The notes beneath the pieces were generated by a model that had not been told where the DNA came from, did no database searches, and saw only the letters and a list, made by a program, of their open reading frames with translations. This document shows positions 17,132-25,425 of a stretch of 51,545 bases of DNA, in pieces. Within the stretch, counting starts at the first letter, position 1, and each line of letters begins with the position of its first letter. The stretch covers positions 1 through 51,545 of the forward strand of contig CAMMBV010000024.1 in assembly GCA_946494335.1 (NCBI GenBank), in the 5' to 3' direction. The position numbers and the translations under genes were made by a program. This stretch comes from an uncultured Ruminococcus sp. (GTDB taxonomy: Bacteria > Bacillota > Clostridia > Lachnospirales > Lachnospiraceae).

Positions 17132-18106
17132 GTGAAAAAAACAAGAGGCAGATTTTATATAAAATACTGGTTTCTGCTGCCTTACATCTGTATGACGGCA
17201 ATGGGCCTGTATTATCATAACTGTATATGGCTCATTGTTGTATTTGGAGTATGTGTAAGTGGAATCTTGATTTACAGGCAGCTTTTTTATAAGGTGGCGG
17301 AAAAAATTGACGGGATTAAAGATCATTATTCTCTGAGCGTTCCGGATGCAGTTAACAGAAATTATATTGAGTATCTTTGCTTTATTCTTGATATGGTTGA
17401 TCATACTTTGGATATTGAATATTCAAATCAGTTAATGCGCAAGCAGGCGGAATTTGACAGCATGAAAAGTCAGATAAACCCCCATTTTCTCTATAATACG
17501 CTGGATTCTATCCGGGGCTATGCGCTGATGGAAAAAGCGCCTATAGCGGCGGATATGATTGAAATATTATCCAGAATATTTCGTTATACCATCAGTCAGA
17601 AAAATGATATTATTATGATCAGAGAAGAGCTTGCTATGGCCAGAGACTATCTGGCAATACAAAAATACCGTTTAAGTAATCAGGTTGTTTTGAATGTGGA
17701 GATTCCAAATAATAGAGAAGAGCTTTTGGATTATCGCGTTCCCAAACTGATTATACAGCCCTTTATTGAAAATGCGGTGAAACACGGAATGAAGGATAAG
17801 GCTCAGGATTTTCATATAGATATTGATATAAGCGTTTTTGGTGAAAAAATGATTATATCCATTATGGATGACGGATGTGGAATGGATACAGAACAGTTGG
17901 CTTTGTTGAATGATAAGCTATATTCCAATGAGTATGGAAAAAGCGGATCCAGCATTAAGTCTCAAAAAGGAAGCGGCATTGCAGTTGTTAATGTAAATGC
18001 CAGAATTAAGCTTCTTTATGGAGAGGATTACGGAGTCATAGCTTACAGTACGCAGGGTATGGGAAGTTGTTTTGAAATTACAATGCCATACACGAAGGAG
18101 CGCTGA
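17132..18106 (+). CDS. YesM-like sensor histidine kinase without an extracellular domain
   Basis: A 324-residue kinase, far shorter than usual YesM proteins (about 580). Two membrane segments at about residues 11-28 and 31-48 are separated by only a few residues, so there is no extracellular sensor and no clear HAMP domain. The His_kinase region has the phospho-acceptor His118 in NPHFLYNT. The ATPase has N box Asn214 (FIENAVKHG), G1 DDGCGM (246-251) and G2 GSGIAVVN (280-287). The start is GTG with GGGGGG five bases upstream. The kinase core looks fully functional. It is followed after 2 bp by the ABC-ATPase-like gene. Confidence 0.92.
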   Translation: MKKTRGRFYIKYWFLLPYICMTAMGLYYHNCIWLIVVFGVCVSGILIYRQLFYKVAEKIDGIKDHYSLSVPDAVNRNYIEYLCFILDMVDHTLDIEYSNQLMRKQAEFDSMKSQINPHFLYNTLDSIRGYALMEKAPIAADMIEILSRIFRYTISQKNDIIMIREELAMARDYLAIQKYRLSNQVVLNVEIPNNREELLDYRVPKLIIQPFIENAVKHGMKDKAQDFHIDIDISVFGEKMIISIMDDGCGMDTEQLALLNDKLYSNEYGKSGSSIKSQKGSGIAVVNVNARIKLLYGEDYGVIAYSTQGMGSCFEITMPYTKER

Positions 18107-18108
18107 AT

Positions 18109-19461
18109 ATGTGCAGTGAAATTTTAAGAATAGAACATCTGAGCAGACACAATTTTTCACAGGATATATTGCGATCGGTTTCTTTCAAAATTTTATCGGG
18201 ACAGAAAATGGCACTGTTGTCCAATCCTCTTGAAAAGCAATGTATGATTGATATCCTGTTTAATGGCGATTACCCTGATACGGGTAAAATATTTGTCAAT
18301 GGAGTTTTATGCGAAAAGAATATTCCTGAAAATTTTGAAAATGGAGGAATTTTTTATATTGCATCTAAAACAAAGCTGATTTCAAATATGACAGTGGCTA
18401 GAAATTTAATTCTCAGTCTTCCACGGTTAATCAGCGGTATCTGGATAATGGAATTATCTTTGTATAAAAAGACTTCCCGTTTACTAAAGGAATATGGACT
18501 GAAAGATATATCTCCCAGGGATCAGATAAAAGATTTATCGTACTGTCAGATATTATGCCTGGAAATTGTTATAGCTGTGCAAAGGGGAGCCAGGCTGATC
18601 GTATTTGATGATGTCTTTAACCAGGTCGGTGAAAATGGATTAAAAGACATTAATAAGATAGCAGATCTTTTGCATAAGAAAAATATCAGCACACTTTTTT
18701 TAGCCAATCGCTATCATGCGCTGTTTGCTTCCTTTGATGCATTGATTGTTCTGCAAAACGGAGTGACAACCGGAATATTGAAGAAGGATAAAATTACGTT
18801 TTATAATTTTGTCCGCTATTATTCTCCTGCAATTTCTCAAAAGACCTCCGGAAAAATAGTTAAAGATTCTGTTTTGACTGTTAAAAATAAGGATTTAACA
18901 TTGTCTGTGGACAGAGGCGATATTTTAGGAGTATGGTGTCTGGACGGAGACTACCTGATGAAAATGGGGAAACAGAAATGGAAATTGGTTCCTTTAAATG
19001 AGGAATATGAGATGAATGTTGCCGTTTCTGTGAATGATTATAAGCCGGATAAAATTTATAAGGATATGAGTCTGGCTGACAATATCACGTATCTTGCTAA
19101 TGATAAAGTGAGTAATGTGTTTGGAATTATTAATAAAAGACTGCAGCAGCATATGGCACGCTATTCCCTTGAACTAATTCATTCGGAATTTCTGATGGAT
19201 AGGTATAAGGACAGAAAAAATTTAAAAGAAATAACCTTGATTGATCAGCTGAGAGTGATCACCGCAAAATGGCTTTGTATCACTCCTCAGATTTTTCTTT
19301 ATATTAATCCTTTTGTGGTACTGGATGAGTCAACAATTCAGGAGTTTCGGGAAATACTGCAGGATCTGACAAATCTGAATATTTCAGTAATTATCATGTC
19401 GGTTAACAGAGCGTGGCTTGATCTGACCTGTGATCGGGTAATATCTATTGATAAAAAATAA
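18109..19461 (+). CDS. Degenerate (pseudo-)ABC ATPase of the RbsA type
   Basis: A 450-residue protein aligned over its length with the double ATPases of sugar importers, but with the catalytic motifs lost. Where Walker A GxNGAGKST should stand (residues 38-46) the sequence is SNPLEKQCM. The signature is LSYCQ (144-148) instead of LSVGQ, and Walker B ends FDD (167-169) with Asp for the catalytic Glu. The second half keeps the fold (VLTVKNKDLTLSVDRGDILGVW) but has no Walker A, LSGGNQQ or DEPTRG. The reading frame is intact with no stop, and the gene is 2 bp behind the kinase, so it is unlikely to be mere decay. I infer a regulatory or scaffolding role in the two-component system. Confidence 0.8.
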   Translation: MCSEILRIEHLSRHNFSQDILRSVSFKILSGQKMALLSNPLEKQCMIDILFNGDYPDTGKIFVNGVLCEKNIPENFENGGIFYIASKTKLISNMTVARNLILSLPRLISGIWIMELSLYKKTSRLLKEYGLKDISPRDQIKDLSYCQILCLEIVIAVQRGARLIVFDDVFNQVGENGLKDINKIADLLHKKNISTLFLANRYHALFASFDALIVLQNGVTTGILKKDKITFYNFVRYYSPAISQKTSGKIVKDSVLTVKNKDLTLSVDRGDILGVWCLDGDYLMKMGKQKWKLVPLNEEYEMNVAVSVNDYKPDKIYKDMSLADNITYLANDKVSNVFGIINKRLQQHMARYSLELIHSEFLMDRYKDRKNLKEITLIDQLRVITAKWLCITPQIFLYINPFVVLDESTIQEFREILQDLTNLNISVIIMSVNRAWLDLTCDRVISIDKK

Positions 19462-19487
19462 GATGCAAAGTACAGTCATTGTTCAAA

Positions 19488-19516
19488 TTGTTATTTTCCC
19501 GGAATTATAGTAAAAT
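19488..19516 (+). promoter_or_regulatory. Candidate promoter of the J-domain gene
   Basis: TTGTTA at 19488-19493 and TAAAAT at 19511-19516 with 17-bp spacing. It places the transcript start after the ATG at 19519, which supports ATG 19543 as the real start. Confidence 0.45.
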
Positions 19517-19542
19517 GAATGCAGGCGGAAAGAGTTAATGGT

Positions 19543-20505
19543 ATGGATATAGATCAGGCAAGAGAAATTTTAGATGTATCGGAAGAAGATGATGCATCTG
19601 CTGTTAAAAAGAAGTATCATCAGCTCATGGGCCGGCATCATCCGGATGCGGTAGGATCCGACAGCCCTGAATATATCAGCAGAGCGCAGAAAATAAATGA
19701 AGCCTATCATCTGCTGCGAAAAGAAAACTTTGGGGCGGGCAAAAGAAGCAGCCGACGAATAAAATGGACCGCAGATGTGAATGAAAAGGCCTTTTGTGAG
19801 CGGAATATTTATCTTTATTACAGCATGGAAAATGCACAGGGACTGTATTATAAGGCGGCCCGGGGCAAATATATGTGGGATCCCAAGGAGGAGGACTTCA
19901 GTCTGTTTCTCGTCAGCATTCGCTGTGCATCGGCGGAACTTTTGGAGAGAGCAGAAGAAAGCAGCGCTGTTTTGCGACCTGAGGAGGAAATAAAGGAACT
20001 GCGGTTTAAAGCACAGGTTATGCTTCTCTACAGTCTGGCACAGCAGTTTATTCATCCGGTGAAAGTCCTGCGGAAAATAGAAGGACCTGGTGAGGCAGAT
20101 GAAGAGGGAAGGGCGATATACGTTTTTCAGGCTTTCCTGGGGAAAAAGGGATATGACCGGAACTTTAAGATACTGGAGCAGCTGCAGAAGGAAGAACCTA
20201 TTATTCCCGGATCATTCCAGGATAATAAAATACTGGTTTTAAACAGTAAAGGGCAGATGCTGGGACATCTGTCATTTACAGAAGATTATCTGCATTTTCT
20301 GGTTGTTCCATTGCTGAAAAGCAAATTGGCGCAGGTAAAGATCATTGTGCGGGAAGCAGAAGTAAGAAAAAAACTTCATCCTTACAGAATAAAAGTAACG
20401 CTGGATTTTTATTTTCGTCTGGAAAAAGAAGCAGAGCAGTATAAATGCGGCGTTTCCAATCAGCATATAACGGAATTGCTGGAAAAATATAAAGAGTCAT
20501 TTTGA
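19543..20505 (+). CDS. J-domain (DnaJ-like) protein
   Basis: A 320-residue protein with an N-terminal J domain (about residues 1-60) carrying the HPD motif in HHPDAVG, which stimulates Hsp70 ATPase activity. The rest has no zinc finger or DnaJ C-terminal domain, so it is a type III J protein; residues 60-320 are not recognised. The start at 19543 is chosen from GGAAAGAG at 19527-19534 and the promoter position; an upstream in-frame ATG at 19519 has no ribosome binding site. It overlaps the next gene's possible TTG start but probably ends 17 bp before the real start. Confidence 0.8.
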   Translation: MDIDQAREILDVSEEDDASAVKKKYHQLMGRHHPDAVGSDSPEYISRAQKINEAYHLLRKENFGAGKRSSRRIKWTADVNEKAFCERNIYLYYSMENAQGLYYKAARGKYMWDPKEEDFSLFLVSIRCASAELLERAEESSAVLRPEEEIKELRFKAQVMLLYSLAQQFIHPVKVLRKIEGPGEADEEGRAIYVFQAFLGKKGYDRNFKILEQLQKEEPIIPGSFQDNKILVLNSKGQMLGHLSFTEDYLHFLVVPLLKSKLAQVKIIVREAEVRKKLHPYRIKVTLDFYFRLEKEAEQYKCGVSNQHITELLEKYKESF

Positions 20506-20522
20506 CAGACAGAAGGATACAT

Positions 20523-21026
20523 ATGAAATTGCTGGTAAAGACTTTTTTAGGAAAGTTTGATATCTACGATGAAAACCATGCTTGTGTTGGAAAAATCAAA
20601 AAAAAGATGCGGCACGCAGCAATATTGGAAGTGACCGATAGCAAGGGGCACAGTTTGTCTACTGTCAGAAAATGTGAAGATTCGATGGTGATAAATACAG
20701 AATGGAATGAGAATGAGGTGGCTTTCCTGTGCTATCGGACGGATGCCGAAGGGAAGAGAATTCAGGAAAGCCTGATCAGACCTCCAATGGCGGAAAAAGC
20801 TGAATTAAGTACGGAGCTGGGTTTTTTTGTTATTCTGCAGAAGTTGGACAGATCGTTTGAAATATCGCTGGACGGCAGGAATATTGCAAGAGTGACGCAT
20901 ATGCTGAGCAGAACAAAAGAAATTAGAACCTGTTCCAGTAATATACATGTACCGATAAAATGGTTAGAAATACTTTTTGCCTGTTGTTGGCATATGCTGC
21001 ATGACGATGATGTGTATATGGTTTAA
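20523..21026 (+). CDS. Unrecognised protein, possibly tubby/LURP-one-like fold
   Basis: A 167-residue protein with no signal peptide. The repeated pattern of a strand ending in a glycine turn followed by a basic residue (FLGKFDIYDENHACVGKIK; then SFEISLDGRNIARVTHM) is reminiscent of the LURP-one/tubby C-terminal-like beta barrel, but this is a weak fold guess. ATG 20523 has AGAAGG at 20511-20516 six bases upstream. It directly follows the J-domain gene and is probably cotranscribed, so it may be a client or partner. Confidence 0.55.
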   Translation: MKLLVKTFLGKFDIYDENHACVGKIKKKMRHAAILEVTDSKGHSLSTVRKCEDSMVINTEWNENEVAFLCYRTDAEGKRIQESLIRPPMAEKAELSTELGFFVILQKLDRSFEISLDGRNIARVTHMLSRTKEIRTCSSNIHVPIKWLEILFACCWHMLHDDDVYMV

Positions 21027-21033
21027 ATGTTAG

Positions 21034-21070
21034 GCCCCCTGGATAGTTTTGACATCTCCAGGGGGCTGCT
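21034..21070. terminator. Hairpin between convergent genes
   Basis: A 10-bp perfect stem GCCCCCTGGA / TCCAGGGGGC at 21034-21043 and 21057-21066. The T run is poor on the plus strand; it may serve both converging transcripts. Confidence 0.65.
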
Positions 21071-21076
21071 TTAGGG

Positions 21077-22336
21077 TTATTTATCTCCGTTAAATTCTTT
21101 TACTGCATCTATTAACGCTACCAGATTTTCAAGGGGTGTATTTGCCTGTACATCATGGACAGTATTAAAAACAAAGCCTCCGTTGTTTCCAAAAATCTCG
21201 CAGCGTTCCAGAACCTGTTGTCGTACCTGCTCAGGGGTTCCAAAGGGAAGGATTTCCTGCGTGTCGATTCCTCCGCCCCAGAATGTGATATCGTTTCCAA
21301 AATCATCTTTTAATCTGGCAGGATCCATACCGTCAGCAGAAGTCTGAACCGGATTAAGGGCGTCGAATCCTGATTCAATCAAAAGAGGAATCAACGGGCG
21401 TACAGCGCCGCAGTTATGTTTCAGTATTTTCCAATTGGTGTTTTTGTGAATCCAGTCGTTGACTTTTTTATAATAGGGCAGATAGCACTCTTTGTAGGTT
21501 TCCGGCGACACAAATAAGCTGTGCTGATGAGACAGATCGGCCGCACAGGTAAATACCACATCGATCAAATCTCCGCAGGTGTCGTTTACCCTTCTTAAAT
21601 TTTCAAGGGCAATGTTCATCTGTCTGTCAAATACTTCCTTTACATAATCCTCCATGAGAAGGGGAGCGGTATACCAGTCTGTGTAATTTCTGATACCCTT
21701 TGGATTTTTGAGTCCCACACCTGGTATGTCAGCCGCGTCGCCAAGTCCCATGCCGGGAGCGCCAAATACAACGGCTCTGTCCTGACGTCTGCCGTTTTCG
21801 GCCTGCTCTTTTATGTAGGACAGATCATCTTCTCCCAGCAGTTGCCATTCCATCAGATTGTCAGTAGGTTTGATTTCATCTTCATCGTAAGTATCCTGCC
21901 GGAGAACTGCATCAAAATAAAAAGATTTTTCCGGCATATGTCCGGTTACAGGAAGGGAGGGGTCGTTGTTTGGTCTGACATACAGGCCCCCTTTTCCATC
22001 GCTTTCCGGATTGAATTCTGAAGGAACCAGTAAAATCTGTCCCTGTGGATTTTTCCATTCTTTTACTTTGTTTCTTTTCAGTCCGAAACTTGCACCGATG
22101 GGATAAGCCGGTGATAAATCCACACCAAGTGCATCCGCCAGGTCTTCGTCAATCATCCCTACCATGGTGAATACATCGACTACAGTAACGGGTCTTTTTT
22201 CCAAACCGTAATAATCCCTCAGCTTTTCTATGCAGCTTACGTGCATCGTTGTGCAGCATGTACCTCCGAAGTCAAAAGCAATTTTATCCGGCTGTTTATG
22301 AGACAGACTTGTCAATACTCTTTCTCTGTGATTCAT
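21077..22336 (-). CDS. UroD/MtaA-family methyltransferase-like protein
   Basis: A 419-residue uroporphyrinogen decarboxylase superfamily protein. It is longer than HemE and carries the HNCG motif (His307, Cys309) found in the corrinoid:thiol methyltransferases MtaA/MtbA, where His-x-Cys binds zinc. A later NTVHDVQ segment (His394) stands where those enzymes have a third ligand. A methyl-transfer role is therefore more likely than haem synthesis, but no corrinoid protein gene is nearby. The start is supported by AAAGGAGG seven bases upstream on the minus strand. A consensus promoter and an operator-like palindrome precede it; see 22354-22406. Confidence 0.8.
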   Translation of the reverse strand: MNHRERVLTSLSHKQPDKIAFDFGGTCCTTMHVSCIEKLRDYYGLEKRPVTVVDVFTMVGMIDEDLADALGVDLSPAYPIGASFGLKRNKVKEWKNPQGQILLVPSEFNPESDGKGGLYVRPNNDPSLPVTGHMPEKSFYFDAVLRQDTYDEDEIKPTDNLMEWQLLGEDDLSYIKEQAENGRRQDRAVVFGAPGMGLGDAADIPGVGLKNPKGIRNYTDWYTAPLLMEDYVKEVFDRQMNIALENLRRVNDTCGDLIDVVFTCAADLSHQHSLFVSPETYKECYLPYYKKVNDWIHKNTNWKILKHNCGAVRPLIPLLIESGFDALNPVQTSADGMDPARLKDDFGNDITFWGGGIDTQEILPFGTPEQVRQQVLERCEIFGNNGGFVFNTVHDVQANTPLENLVALIDAVKEFNGDK

Positions 22337-22353
22337 GTGGTATCCTCCTTTTG

Positions 22354-22367
22354 TAGGCTCGTGCCTA
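22354..22367 (-). promoter_or_regulatory. LacI-type operator O1 upstream of the UroD-like gene
   Basis: TAGGCACGAGCCTA on the minus strand: 5-bp perfect arms around ACGA, with the central CG typical of LacI-family operators. It lies between the transcription start and the ribosome binding site. Confidence 0.65.
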
Positions 22368-22377
22368 ATATGAGAAG

Positions 22378-22406
22378 ATTATAGAACCGGATGAAAAATC
22401 TGTCAA
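22378..22406 (-). promoter_or_regulatory. Consensus promoter of the UroD-like gene
   Basis: On the minus strand TTGACA (22406-22401) and TATAAT (22383-22378) are both perfect and 17 bp apart. The predicted start is near 22371, just before operator O1. Confidence 0.85.
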
Positions 22407-22499
22407 CACAAAAAGGAAAAGAAGTAATATATTGTTAGATAAGCATAAAAATAAAATTTAAAATATGTAAAAAATACATAATTGGCAATGCTGATAAAA

Positions 22500-22540
22500 T
22501 AAAAAACAGAAAAAGTATCGTATATAAACTTTTTCTGTTT
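22500..22540 (-). terminator. Terminator of the LacI-type regulator gene
   Basis: A 13-bp perfect stem, AAACAGAAAAAGT and ACTTTTTCTGTTT (22504-22516 / 22528-22540), followed on the minus strand by a T-rich stretch. Confidence 0.75.
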
Positions 22541-22545
22541 CTATT

Positions 22546-23571
22546 TTAGTAATCTATATTTTCACTGGTATGTATACGGATAGGCATGTATATATTGCCC
22601 GAGGGTAGAGTGTTCTTCAGACACAATTGTTCAAAAAGATAATGAACAGCAAGCTCGCCCTGACGGGGAAGATCCTGATCGATAATAAAATCTATTAATC
22701 CGGATTTGATCAAATATATGTTTTCAGGAAAAGAGTCGAAGCATACGATGTGGACGCGGGCCTGTAAATCAGATACTGCCCGTACTGCTTCGTTTACACA
22801 TCCGCAGGTAATAAACAGATAAGTAAGATCAGGATGCCGCTGAAGCAGAAGCATCGTCTGCTCATAAGTTTTTCTGGGCTGTTCATCGGTATTTACGACA
22901 TCAACGATTTTCAATAAGTTTTTGCTCTCCAGATAAGATTTAAAACCATGAAATCTGTCATTGTCAAAAGATGCAAAAATGGATCCCATCAAGACTGCAG
23001 CTGTTCCGCTGTTTCCTGAAGTCATTTCAACTAACTGAGCGGCTGTTCTTCCTGCCTGGTACATATTCTGTCCGATAAAGAAATTTCGTCTGCTGTCAGG
23101 ACAGTCGGAATTGATGGTGATAACGTACTTTCCGGCGTCACGAAGACGGTTGATGGAATTGGCAATTCGAGGATCGTCAAAAGGGGTCAGGATAACAGCG
23201 GCAGTATCGGAATCTATCATAGAGTCCAGCAGATGCTGCTGGGCGGCCACATCAGGATAAGCCGTTACATAAGAAGTTACTTTAAACCCAAAAGCGCTGA
23301 TGCTTTGAGCCTCCTTGTTGATTCCGCTGATCAGATACTGCAGTGAGTCCAGTGACAATAATACTGCGGCGATATTTACCGTTTTATTTTGTCTTTTTAA
23401 TGCCTGTCCGATGATGTTGGGCTGATATCCCAGGTCTTTTATTACTTTTTGAACGCGCTTTGTCAACTCGGGGCTTACACCTGGCCGGTTGTGCAGAACT
23501 TTGTCCACTGTGGCGCGGCAGACATGGGCTTCTTCGGCAATTTGTTTTATTGTGACAGCTATTTTAAACAC
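22546..23571 (-). CDS. LacI-family transcriptional regulator
   Basis: A 341-residue repressor. The N-terminal HTH (VTIKQIAEEAHVCRATVDKVL) and hinge region lead into a periplasmic-binding-protein-like sugar domain (residues 60-330), so a small molecule, probably the sugar imported by the neighbouring ABC system, should be its effector. The only normal start codon is GTG at 23571, but GGGAGG touches it, leaving almost no spacing; an ATA nine bases further in would have normal spacing. It is transcribed away from the ABC operon, and related operator elements lie on both sides. Confidence 0.92.
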   Translation of the reverse strand: MFKIAVTIKQIAEEAHVCRATVDKVLHNRPGVSPELTKRVQKVIKDLGYQPNIIGQALKRQNKTVNIAAVLLSLDSLQYLISGINKEAQSISAFGFKVTSYVTAYPDVAAQQHLLDSMIDSDTAAVILTPFDDPRIANSINRLRDAGKYVITINSDCPDSRRNFFIGQNMYQAGRTAAQLVEMTSGNSGTAAVLMGSIFASFDNDRFHGFKSYLESKNLLKIVDVVNTDEQPRKTYEQTMLLLQRHPDLTYLFITCGCVNEAVRAVSDLQARVHIVCFDSFPENIYLIKSGLIDFIIDQDLPRQGELAVHYLFEQLCLKNTLPSGNIYMPIRIHTSENIDY

Positions 23572-23635
23572 CTCCCGTGTGAAATAATTAGAATCAGCTC
23601 CATTTCATAATGCCATAAAACATTGTATTATGCAA

Positions 23636-23651
23636 TATCGTAGGTACGATA
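23636..23651. promoter_or_regulatory. LacI-type operator-like palindrome O3
   Basis: TATCGTA-GG-TACGATA, two perfect 7-bp arms around two bases, 65 bp before the regulator start. It shares TCGTAGG.ACGA with the element at 23783-23800. Probably autoregulatory. Confidence 0.55.
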
Positions 23652-23748
23652 ATATTTCATAATATTGGTTTTTTGAGTGAAATATACCAAATATATTTCA
23701 AGATATATGTGAAATTGCACTAATAATATTCAAAGTACCACGATAATA

Positions 23749-23777
23749 TTGACAAAATTTCAAAAAAGAGATAGAAT
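23749..23777 (+). promoter_or_regulatory. Promoter of the second ABC importer operon
   Basis: TTGACA at 23749-23754 and TAGAAT at 23772-23777, 17-bp spacing. The predicted start near 23784 falls inside operator O2. Confidence 0.8.
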
Positions 23778-23782
23778 TACCG

Positions 23783-23800
23783 TATCGTAGGCACGAGCAT
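23783..23800 (+). promoter_or_regulatory. LacI-type operator O2 of the second ABC importer operon
   Basis: TATCGTAGGCACGAGCAT. It shares TAGGCACGAGC exactly with O1 (read on the minus strand) and overlaps the transcription start. Confidence 0.65.
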
Positions 23801-23907
23801 AAATATAAAAAGGTAATAAAAATTGCGATTTATCAGGTAAAAATTGGATATTTTAATGAAAATCATGATAATATACGTGTCTACAGGGAAGGGGATGGTA
23901 AAAGCGT

Positions 23908-25425
23908 ATGGAAAAATCACAATACGTACTGGAAATGAAAAATATTGTTAAAGTATTTCCAGGTGTGCGCGCGCTGGATGGTGTTGATTTAAAAGTCAGA
24001 CCAGGATCCGTGCATGTAATCTGCGGAGAAAACGGCGCGGGGAAATCTACTTTGATGAAAATCATCAATGGTACATATGTGGCGGATGAAGGAGAAATGT
24101 TTTTTAATGGCAAGAAAATTGGTTCACATACGGTGCAGGATACGTTAAACATGGGGATTGCCATGATTTATCAGGAGTTAAATCCAGTGTTGGAAATGAC
24201 AGTTGCTGAAAATATCTGGCTGGGAAGAGAACCAAAACGGGGAAAATTTGTGGATTATAAGAAGATGTACCGTGATACTCAGACTCTGCTGGACAAATTA
24301 CAGCTGCCATATAAGGCAAATCAGAAAATGTATGAGTTGTCAATTGCAGGGCATCAGCTGATAGAAATTGCAAAAGCAATTTCGGTTAATGCTTCTGTAA
24401 TTATCATGGATGAGCCTTCTTCTGCTATTGGGAATGAAGAAATTGAGGTTCTTTTCAAACAGATTTTTTCTTTGAGAGATGAAGGCACTGCCATAATCTA
24501 TATCACACATAAGATGGACGAAATATTCAGAATTGCCGATGATATAACAATTATCCGGGACGGAAAACTGGTTGAGGAAGGACCGGCTCATTGTTATGAT
24601 CCGGAGAAACTGATCAGCAGGATGGTCGGACGAGAAATCAGCAACATATTTCCCAAGGACAGTACGGTACCTATCAAGGATGTAATTTTTGAGGTGAAAA
24701 ATCTGACGCAGGAAAAATGTGACGGCGGAAGATTCCGGGATATCAGCTTTCAATTACATGCAGGTGAAATTTTGGGATTTGCCGGTCTGGTGGGGGCTGG
24801 AAGAAGCGAATTAATGAGAGCGATTTTTGGACTTGATAAATACTCTTCCGGTTCTGTTTACATAGAAGGAAAAGAGGTGAGGATAAAGAATACCCGGGAT
24901 GCCATTAATAAAGGAATTGCCATGGTGAATGAAGACAGGAGAACGTACGGGCTGATTTTGGAAAGAAGTATCCATGATAATATATCGCTGGTTAATATGA
25001 AAAAATATACGAAAGGTTTGATCAATGATAAAAAAATCAGTAAAGATACAGAAGATATGGTCCGGTTGCTTCAGATAAAAATTGCAGATGAGAATGTGGA
25101 GGCAGGAACGCTTTCCGGTGGAAATCAACAAAAAGTAGTTCTGGCAAAATGGCTGACGGGAGATGTAAAAATACTGATTCTGGATGAACCGACGAGAGGC
25201 ATTGACGTAGGCGCAAAGTCGGAAATTCATAAACTGATGACAGAATTTGCACGTCAGGGCATGGGGATTATTATGATTTCCAGTGAACTTCCGGAGGTGC
25301 TGGGAATGTCAGACCGGGTTATTGTGATGCAGGAGGGAATTATACAGGGAATTATCAGCCGGGATGAAGCTCAGATGACACAGGAAGGGATCATGAAGCT
25401 AGCTACGAGAGGAGTAAAGAGGTAA
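23908..25425 (+). CDS. Sugar-type ABC importer, double ATPase subunit
   Basis: A 505-residue RbsA/MglA-like protein. Domain 1 has Walker A GENGAGKST, signature-like LSIAGHQL and Walker B IIMDEPSSAIG. Domain 2 has GLVGAGRSEL, LSGGNQQK and LILDEPTRGIDVG. The ATG at 23908 is preceded by GGAAGGGG at 23887-23894, a rather long spacing of 13 bases. It is the first gene of a three-gene operon (ATPase, permease, binding protein) behind a LacI-controlled promoter. Substrate unknown, probably a monosaccharide or similar compound. Confidence 0.94.
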   Translation: MEKSQYVLEMKNIVKVFPGVRALDGVDLKVRPGSVHVICGENGAGKSTLMKIINGTYVADEGEMFFNGKKIGSHTVQDTLNMGIAMIYQELNPVLEMTVAENIWLGREPKRGKFVDYKKMYRDTQTLLDKLQLPYKANQKMYELSIAGHQLIEIAKAISVNASVIIMDEPSSAIGNEEIEVLFKQIFSLRDEGTAIIYITHKMDEIFRIADDITIIRDGKLVEEGPAHCYDPEKLISRMVGREISNIFPKDSTVPIKDVIFEVKNLTQEKCDGGRFRDISFQLHAGEILGFAGLVGAGRSELMRAIFGLDKYSSGSVYIEGKEVRIKNTRDAINKGIAMVNEDRRTYGLILERSIHDNISLVNMKKYTKGLINDKKISKDTEDMVRLLQIKIADENVEAGTLSGGNQQKVVLAKWLTGDVKILILDEPTRGIDVGAKSEIHKLMTEFARQGMGIIMISSELPEVLGMSDRVIVMQEGIIQGIISRDEAQMTQEGIMKLATRGVKR

